Source of the DNA: BS750m-G4 sp964472195
Lineage (GTDB): Bacteria; Bacteroidota; Ignavibacteria; Tepidaquicellales; Tepidaquicellaceae
Reading direction: 5' to 3'
Assembly (NCBI GenBank): GCA_964472195.1
Contig: CAYYJH010000035.1
Span: 1 to 27,827 of the forward strand
Length of the DNA: 27,827 nucleotides
Part shown: in pieces, positions 25,229 to 27,827 of the stretch
Position numbering within the stretch: position 1 is the first letter of the stretch
Layout of the letters: each line of letters begins with the position of its first letter
The notes under the pieces: generated by a model
What the model was told of the DNA's origin: nothing
Seen by the model: the letters and a program-made list of their open reading frames with translations, nothing else
Database searches by the model: none
Position numbers and translations under genes: made by a program

Positions 25229-25759
25229 CTAATTAAATTCTCTCAACAGGTTTTCCCTGCTCTCGAACTTTAACAGTATGTTATCTAAAGCGGCAGAAAT
25301 TTTACTAACAGATTCTTTCGTATCCAGGTTAGATGCACTGTTTGTCTCGAGTTCTGAAAATGCCGAATTGATGTTTTCCACCTCCGCCAGTAGTGATGAA
25401 TCGTGCTCGTAAAGCATGGTTAACTTTTCTTCTTTTACTTTTACTACATCGAAAGCACCGCTGTAACCTCGTGCTGCAGAATGGAATTTTGCAATAGCAT
25501 TTTCATTTTTCTTGTCTATCTTGTCAATGTCAGCTGAATCGAAAAGCTTTCCACTTTTTGAAAGATTAGATACGGTGTTTTTAATTTTAGTTTTATTTTC
25601 TTCGAGTAATGAAGCTAATTTGTTTCTTAGTATAGTATCTAATTCTCTTGAGTTATCCCTGTTTACATAACCGTCGTAACCGGGTATATATCTTTTGATC
25701 TTTTCGAGAAAAGATTCTTTTGATTTGATTTGACCAAGTTTATCTTGTAAGTCAGACAT
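25229..25759 (-). CDS. Helical coiled-coil protein heading the SPFH operon
   Basis: The 176-residue protein is not one I can name. An N-terminal FLEKIKRYIPGYDGYVNRD motif is followed by long amphipathic helices rich in Lys, Glu, Leu and Ser, predicted as coiled coil or helical bundle. No signal peptide, transmembrane helix or cysteine is seen. It stands where a PspA homologue stands in ydjFGHI-type loci, but it is shorter than PspA (about 220 residues) and lacks its recognisable sequence. It may be a soluble effector that the SPFH and zinc-ribbon proteins recruit. The ATG at 25759 has no clear Shine-Dalgarno. It is the first gene of the operon. Confidence 0.72.
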   Translation of the reverse strand: MSDLQDKLGQIKSKESFLEKIKRYIPGYDGYVNRDNSRELDTILRNKLASLLEENKTKIKNTVSNLSKSGKLFDSADIDKIDKKNENAIAKFHSAARGYSGAFDVVKVKEEKLTMLYEHDSSLLAEVENINSAFSELETNSASNLDTKESVSKISAALDNILLKFESRENLLREFN

Positions 25760-25895
25760 AGTTATTTTTTATTGTTTTTAAAAAGAACTTGAAAATATAA
25801 AATAAATTGATAAAATAATATTGTTATTTTGATGCACGATTGATTTTTGAAACGAAGTCAATAATATGTATCTATAACTTTTTTAGAGGACATTA

Positions 25896-25995
25896 NNNNN
25901 NNNNNNNNNNNNNNNNNNNNNNNNNNNNNNNNNNNNNNNNNNNNNNNNNNNNNNNNNNNNNNNNNNNNNNNNNNNNNNNNNNNNNNNNNNNNNNN
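25896..25995. other. Assembly gap of 100 N
   Basis: Exactly 100 N, the conventional placeholder for a gap of unknown length. The bases ending the left contig (ACATTA) are the same six that begin the right contig, so the contigs may overlap or the true gap may be short. Adjacency of the methyltransferase to the SPFH operon rests on scaffolding only. Confidence 0.99.
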
Positions 25996-26054
25996 ACATT
26001 AAAAAATCCGTTTCTATTATATATACATCATGACGAATTGAGGTTTTTGGAAAA

Positions 26055-26086
26055 TGTATGAGCTGCTCGTTTCAGGCAGGCATACA
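26055..26086 (-). terminator. Possible hairpin after the methyltransferase gene
   Basis: On the minus strand TGTATG (81-86 side of 26081-26086) pairs with CATACA (26055-26060), with an inner CTGC/GCAG stem. It is 17 bases past the stop codon. The following T run is short (ATTTTCC), so it is either a weak terminator or an mRNA end-stabilising hairpin. Confidence 0.35.
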
Positions 26087-26102
26087 CTGCGGGAGTAAGT
26101 TT

Positions 26103-27827
26103 TTATTTCCCCTCCACGATTTTGATTTCCTCTTCGGTCAGATCGTAGAGTTTGTAAACAAGCTGGTCGATTTTTGCTTCAAGAACTTTAACTTTTTCCT
26201 GTTTTTGGGGATTTTGTAGGTAGTCCTCATTTTTGGTAAAAGTGAATATATTATCAACAAATTCTATAAATGGTTTTTGTTTTTCATTTTGAAATATTAA
26301 TGGTATAGCATTAAGTACAGTAGACGAATAAGAATAATAACCACCTTGTTTCAAAGAAGCATTCTTATGAAGGTAAAACTCAATTAGTTTTGAGTTGAGT
26401 ATTGCTAATAAAAATTTTATGTCCATTCTTTCATTTTCACTAGTAATTGAAAAAACCCTTGCACAACTGAACGCTGATCCCGTTAAATCAAGCGAAAATT
26501 TATTCTCTTTTACTTCACCAGGGCTAACGATTTTAGGTTTTCTAAATCTTTCAATACAACCAAATCTAATTAAGCCATACCAGCTTTTTTTCTCTCCGAT
26601 TGTTCGTCTTGAGTCTTTACGATTTTTTAGTTTCTTTTTATTTTTTAAAATAAATGAATATGCCTTCGGATATTCTTCCTTCAATTTTTTAAGATCAATT
26701 AGTGTAGTTTTTTTCCCAACCTCTTCATATGGAAAAAAGATTTTTTTACTAGGAGATGCATAACCAAACCTTACACAATCTTGTGCTCTAATTATTGGCA
26801 TCAATAATTCTTTTTCTATGTAGTCAACATCTTCATTAATATTATAAAGCAATAAATCATCTTTTCCCGTAATTACACCTGCCCAGCATTTTGCATACTT
26901 ATTAAGTCGATCAGGTAATAACTGAATTTTCTTTATTATCGAAAGTTTCCTATCGTCTCCAAGTGACCATATATCTTCTGTTAATCTTGATATTTGAATT
27001 TTATGAAATTTGTTCGGTACAGTGAATGGCAATTTATTGACTTTATGGTAAACAAAATTATCCTTGGGGCATTTTGAAAGTAAAAATATGCTCACGTATG
27101 TAAGTGCATCAAAAACTGGCAGGTCTCCAAAGTCAACAACCATTTCTAATGCAGTCTTTTGCAATAAATATTTGCGAAGTTTCCTACCATATTCAGTTGT
27201 GAAAAATTGGTTTGATGATATGAAGCATAAGTGACCATTGTTATTAAGTACTGAATACCCAAGTTCAATGAAAAGTGTTGAAATATCAATTCGTTTCCAA
27301 GCCGTTATCCATCTCTTCTTGTAAATGTCGATAATTTCATGTGCAAGATTTTGTACACGGATATACGGCGGATTGGCAATCATCACATCAAACCCACCTT
27401 TTTCTTGGAATATTTCCGAGTAATTTACATACCATTCAAAGTGTTCGTTAGGTCCTGGAACTTCTATGTTTTTTATTTCTTCAATTCTTTTTTCAATTTC
27501 TCGGATCCTCTTTTCGTCTTCTCTTTTATCTTTATCACCCTCAAAAAGCCTTTGTTGAGATTTAATTGCTAATATAATATCATTCAGTCTTATGATTTGC
27601 TTATCACGATCATATTCAAAAAGTTTCTTCATAAGAATATCTATTTCACGCCGCTTATTTTCTTTCTGGGTAGGAATAGTAATATTAAATAATTCGTCTT
27701 TTAATATTTTAAGTTCTTTGACTAATTCAGTCCGCTTATGATCTCTAGTACTGACCAATGATTCTGTGGAAAGTAATTCTATCAAACTGTTGCCTTGCAT
27801 GATTTTATAATCAAGGTTCGGAAGAGG
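26103..27827 (-). CDS. Eco57I-like adenine-N6 DNA methyltransferase / type IIG restriction-modification protein, C-terminal part
   Basis: The visible part is the C-terminal 574 residues. The frame stays open to the window edge: nine codons before the first ATG (27800) read PLPNLDYKI and continue into MQGNSLI, a typical internal segment of this family, so that ATG is not the start. NPPY, the catalytic motif IV of N6-adenine methyltransferases, is at about 27363-27374, after a charged helical insert. FISSNQFFTTEYGRKLRKYLL and VVDFGDLPVFDALTYVSIFLLSK complete the catalytic domain. A TaqI-like specificity region (KCWAGVITGKDDLL, PIIRAQDCVRFGY) and the ending YDLTEEEIKIVEGK follow. Motif I and any N-terminal nuclease lie beyond the window. 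It may be a type IIG enzyme or a related defence methyltransferase. Confidence 0.88.
   Translation of the reverse strand, partial: PLPNLDYKIMQGNSLIELLSTESLVSTRDHKRTELVKELKILKDELFNITIPTQKENKRREIDILMKKLFEYDRDKQIIRLNDIILAIKSQQRLFEGDKDKREDEKRIREIEKRIEEIKNIEVPGPNEHFEWYVNYSEIFQEKGGFDVMIANPPYIRVQNLAHEIIDIYKKRWITAWKRIDISTLFIELGYSVLNNNGHLCFISSNQFFTTEYGRKLRKYLLQKTALEMVVDFGDLPVFDALTYVSIFLLSKCPKDNFVYHKVNKLPFTVPNKFHKIQISRLTEDIWSLGDDRKLSIIKKIQLLPDRLNKYAKCWAGVITGKDDLLLYNINEDVDYIEKELLMPIIRAQDCVRFGYASPSKKIFFPYEEVGKKTTLIDLKKLKEEYPKAYSFILKNKKKLKNRKDSRRTIGEKKSWYGLIRFGCIERFRKPKIVSPGEVKENKFSLDLTGSAFSCARVFSITSENERMDIKFLLAILNSKLIEFYLHKNASLKQGGYYSYSSTVLNAIPLIFQNEKQKPFIEFVDNIFTFTKNEDYLQNPQKQEKVKVLEAKIDQLVYKLYDLTEEEIKIVEGK

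Larger units (their letters stand above)
25760..26102. other. Intergenic region broken by a scaffold gap
   Basis: Left of the N run is the upstream region of the five-gene operon, in which no clear promoter was picked. Right of it is about 107 bases after the methyltransferase gene end. No gene is supported on either side. An apparent reading frame across the N run is an artefact. Confidence 0.6.

Noticed and set aside
25840..26061. Reading frame across the N run
   Set aside because: Nearly half of it is undefined residues from the 100-N gap; the ends show no family features.
1..27827. CRISPR array, insertion sequence or integrase
   Set aside because: No regularly spaced repeats of CRISPR length, no transposase or integrase, and no terminal inverted repeats were seen; the DNA-level repetition in the TPR gene is coding.

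Overview
The window is AT-rich DNA, apparently from a member of the Ignavibacteria or a close relative in the Bacteroidota/Chlorobiota group. The best marker is the C-terminal type IX secretion sorting domain of the protein at 14018-15664, which has the QNYPNPFNPTT motif common in Ignavibacteria. A TonB-dependent receptor with a carboxypeptidase-regulatory-like N-terminus and TANNTTTG-type -7 promoter elements agree with this. The assignment is inferred from motifs, not from a search. A run of exactly 100 N at 25896-25995 shows this is a draft scaffold.

Layout. (1) 36-4000: a tRNA-Pro(UGG), a cold-shock protein with its own terminator, an exported eight-repeat TPR protein, and a recA-recX operon on the minus strand. 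(2) 3994-7608: a class II, coenzyme-B12-dependent ribonucleotide reductase (nrdJ), minus strand. (3) 8212-21331: a plus-strand phosphate-starvation region: phoB-phoR, a TonB-dependent receptor, a T9SS-sorted secreted protein, pstS-pstC-pstA-pstB-phoU and an outer-membrane porin. (4) 21473-25759: a minus-strand operon of five genes: a small coiled-coil protein, an SPFH/Band-7 protein ending in a SHOCT domain, and three zinc-ribbon proteins, two of them membrane-anchored. (5) After the scaffold gap: the C-terminal part of an Eco57I-like adenine DNA methyltransferase or type IIG restriction-modification protein, cut by the right edge of the window.

How the genes work together. In region 3, PhoR and PhoB would sense phosphate limitation through PstSCAB and PhoU. 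Two promoters, one before the TonB receptor and one before pstS, share the same architecture: three CTAAC-type heptamers at exact 11-bp steps, then TATTTTTG starting 15 bp after the start of the third heptamer. This is the layout expected of PhoB direct-repeat boxes, with a core unlike the E. coli CTGTCAT. The receptor and the T9SS protein therefore look like PhoB-controlled outer-membrane and cell-surface parts of phosphorus scavenging, with the Pst transporter as the inner-membrane part.

Region 4 resembles the Bacillus ydjFGHI membrane-stress module (PspA, zinc-ribbon membrane proteins, SPFH protein). Here the PspA position is taken by an unrelated-looking 176-residue helical protein. The zinc ribbons sit on three separate proteins with identical cysteine spacing. 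This is the best candidate for a little-described system in the window.
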